Below the pieces are notes generated by a model. It had not been told where the DNA came from. It saw nothing but the letters and a program-made list of their open reading frames with translations, and ran no database searches. From Oryzomicrobium sp. (GTDB lineage Bacteria > Pseudomonadota > Gammaproteobacteria > Burkholderiales > Rhodocyclaceae), in contig NZ_JAJTBG010000008.1 of assembly GCF_021287045.1 (NCBI RefSeq), forward strand, positions 62,001-126,000: a stretch of DNA of 64,000 nucleotides. Direction: 5' to 3'. The translations under genes were made by a program, and so were the position numbers. Below, one piece after another: positions 63,357-64,000 of this stretch (position 1 is the first letter of the stretch; every line of letters starts with the position of its first letter).

Positions 63357-63680
63357 TCATTCCGGCACGTAGATCATGCGGCCGTCCTTGAGGCGGTAGG
63401 CGGTCCCGGCCTTGGCTCCCTCCCCTTCGCCGATCTGGCCGGAGGATTTGTAGCGGGTCAGCTCGTCCCCCTTCTTGACCACCATTTCCATGGTCGGCTC
63501 GCCCGGGTCCTTGATGACCAGGGCGTTCTGCAGGGTGAACGGGTTGAGCGGGTTTTCGATCACGGCCACCAGCAGCACGGCGATGATCACCAGGAAGGCG
63601 TCGATGATGTTGACCACGCTCAGGATCGGGTCGTCGGCATCGTCGTCGTCAAGCACGTTGAGTGGACGGCGTTCAGCCAT
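63357..63680 (-). CDS. DUF2149 family protein
   Basis: 107 aa. One transmembrane helix (ILSVVNIIDAFLVIIAVLLV) is followed by a periplasmic domain with VIKDPGEPTMEMVVKKGDEL and the end GTAYRLKDGRMIYVPE. DUF2149 proteins occur with MotA/TolQ/ExbB-type channels and resemble the ExbD/TolR partner in topology, with an Asp in the helix (IIDAF). Overlaps the upstream channel gene by 8 bases. Confidence 0.82.
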   Translation of the reverse strand: MAERRPLNVLDDDDADDPILSVVNIIDAFLVIIAVLLVAVIENPLNPFTLQNALVIKDPGEPTMEMVVKKGDELTRYKSSGQIGEGEGAKAGTAYRLKDGRMIYVPE

Positions 63681-64000
63681 GGGCCACCTCGGCCAGGTGG
63701 GCGGGCATCGCCACGGGCAGACCGGCCACCGCGGCGGTGGCGCTGCGCCGGGTGAGCAACTCGTCCAGTTCCTGGAGCAGCCAGCGCCGCCGTACCGTCA
63801 GGGCCAGGTAGGTCATGGCCGCCGCCAGCAGAGCGACGATCACCGCGGAAAAGGCCACCACCAGGTTCTGGGCCATGCCCTGGGCGTTACCCGCGGACAC
63901 CGCGACCAGGGCCGGCCCCATGGGGATCATGGTGGCGACCAGTCCGAGCAGGGGAGCGATCCGGCTGGTGATGCGCAGGGGCTCGATGAGCTTGAGCAGG
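63673..64000 (-). CDS. MotA/TolQ/ExbB proton-channel family protein, C-terminal part (cut by window edge)
   Basis: The frame is open to the right edge. Visible are the family segment TSRIAPLLGLVATMIPMGPA, then a second hydrophobic helix (NLVVAFSAVIVALLAAAMTY) and a cytoplasmic tail. With DUF2149 it would form an energising inner-membrane complex powered by the proton gradient. The start lies outside the window. Confidence 0.85.
   Translation of the reverse strand, partial: LLKLIEPLRITSRIAPLLGLVATMIPMGPALVAVSAGNAQGMAQNLVVAFSAVIVALLAAAMTYLALTVRRRWLLQELDELLTRRSATAAVAGLPVAMPAHLAEVAHG

Overview
The window looks like the chromosome of a high-GC betaproteobacterium, probably in the Rhodocyclales near Azospira/Dechlorosoma. 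This is inferred from gene content and order: ntrBC, a birA-coaX fusion, SPOR protein-coaE, zapD, yacG, and a MutT-ThiE fusion. No database was searched. About 32 kb of distinctly less GC-rich accessory DNA interrupts the core sequence between the ammonium transporter gene and a convergent pbpC gene.

Region 1 (1-16464, core). The 3' part of the nitrogen sensor kinase ntrB is followed by ntrC, a BirA-CoaX bifunctional enzyme, a TrpB2-type tryptophan synthase beta subunit, a SPOR-domain membrane protein, coaE and zapD. A chemoreceptor gene separates zapD from yacG. Then come an MgtC-like membrane protein, a GNAT acetyltransferase, a convergent pair (MutT-ThiE fusion and a DUF815 ATPase), the lytic transglycosylase mltA, and amt. 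Sigma-54 promoter elements with correct spacing precede ntrC and amt, so the regulator at the left edge probably controls the transporter at the island border.

Region 2 (about 16.48-48.75 kb, mobile island). A Tn7-like transposition module (xre, tnsA, tnsB, tnsC and two tniQ genes) lies at the right end. Its cargo is an IetAS-type AAA ATPase/subtilase pair (toxin-antitoxin or anti-phage), a broken second subtilase, a histidine-tailed DMT transporter, chrBA for chromate, a CzcE-like protein, and a long copper/silver efflux operon: cusF-cusC-cusB-cusA, a cytochrome c, a P-type ATPase, a small His/Met protein, DUF2933 and an isoprenylcysteine methyltransferase-like protein. A divergent copRS/cusRS two-component system accompanies it. 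Three similar GATTACA-type palindromes mark probable response-regulator sites. Imperfect direct repeats, each ending in a near-identical terminator hairpin, border the island at 16488-16632 and 48551-48754.

Region 3 (48.76-50.2 kb) is AT-rich and holds one unrecognised gene with a possible PIN-like nuclease pattern. Region 4 (50.2-64 kb, core) has pbpC with a large alpha-2-macroglobulin gene, a divergent MFS/LysR pair, a second chemoreceptor with an unusual topology, and a DUF2149 / MotA-TolQ-ExbB-like pair cut by the window edge.
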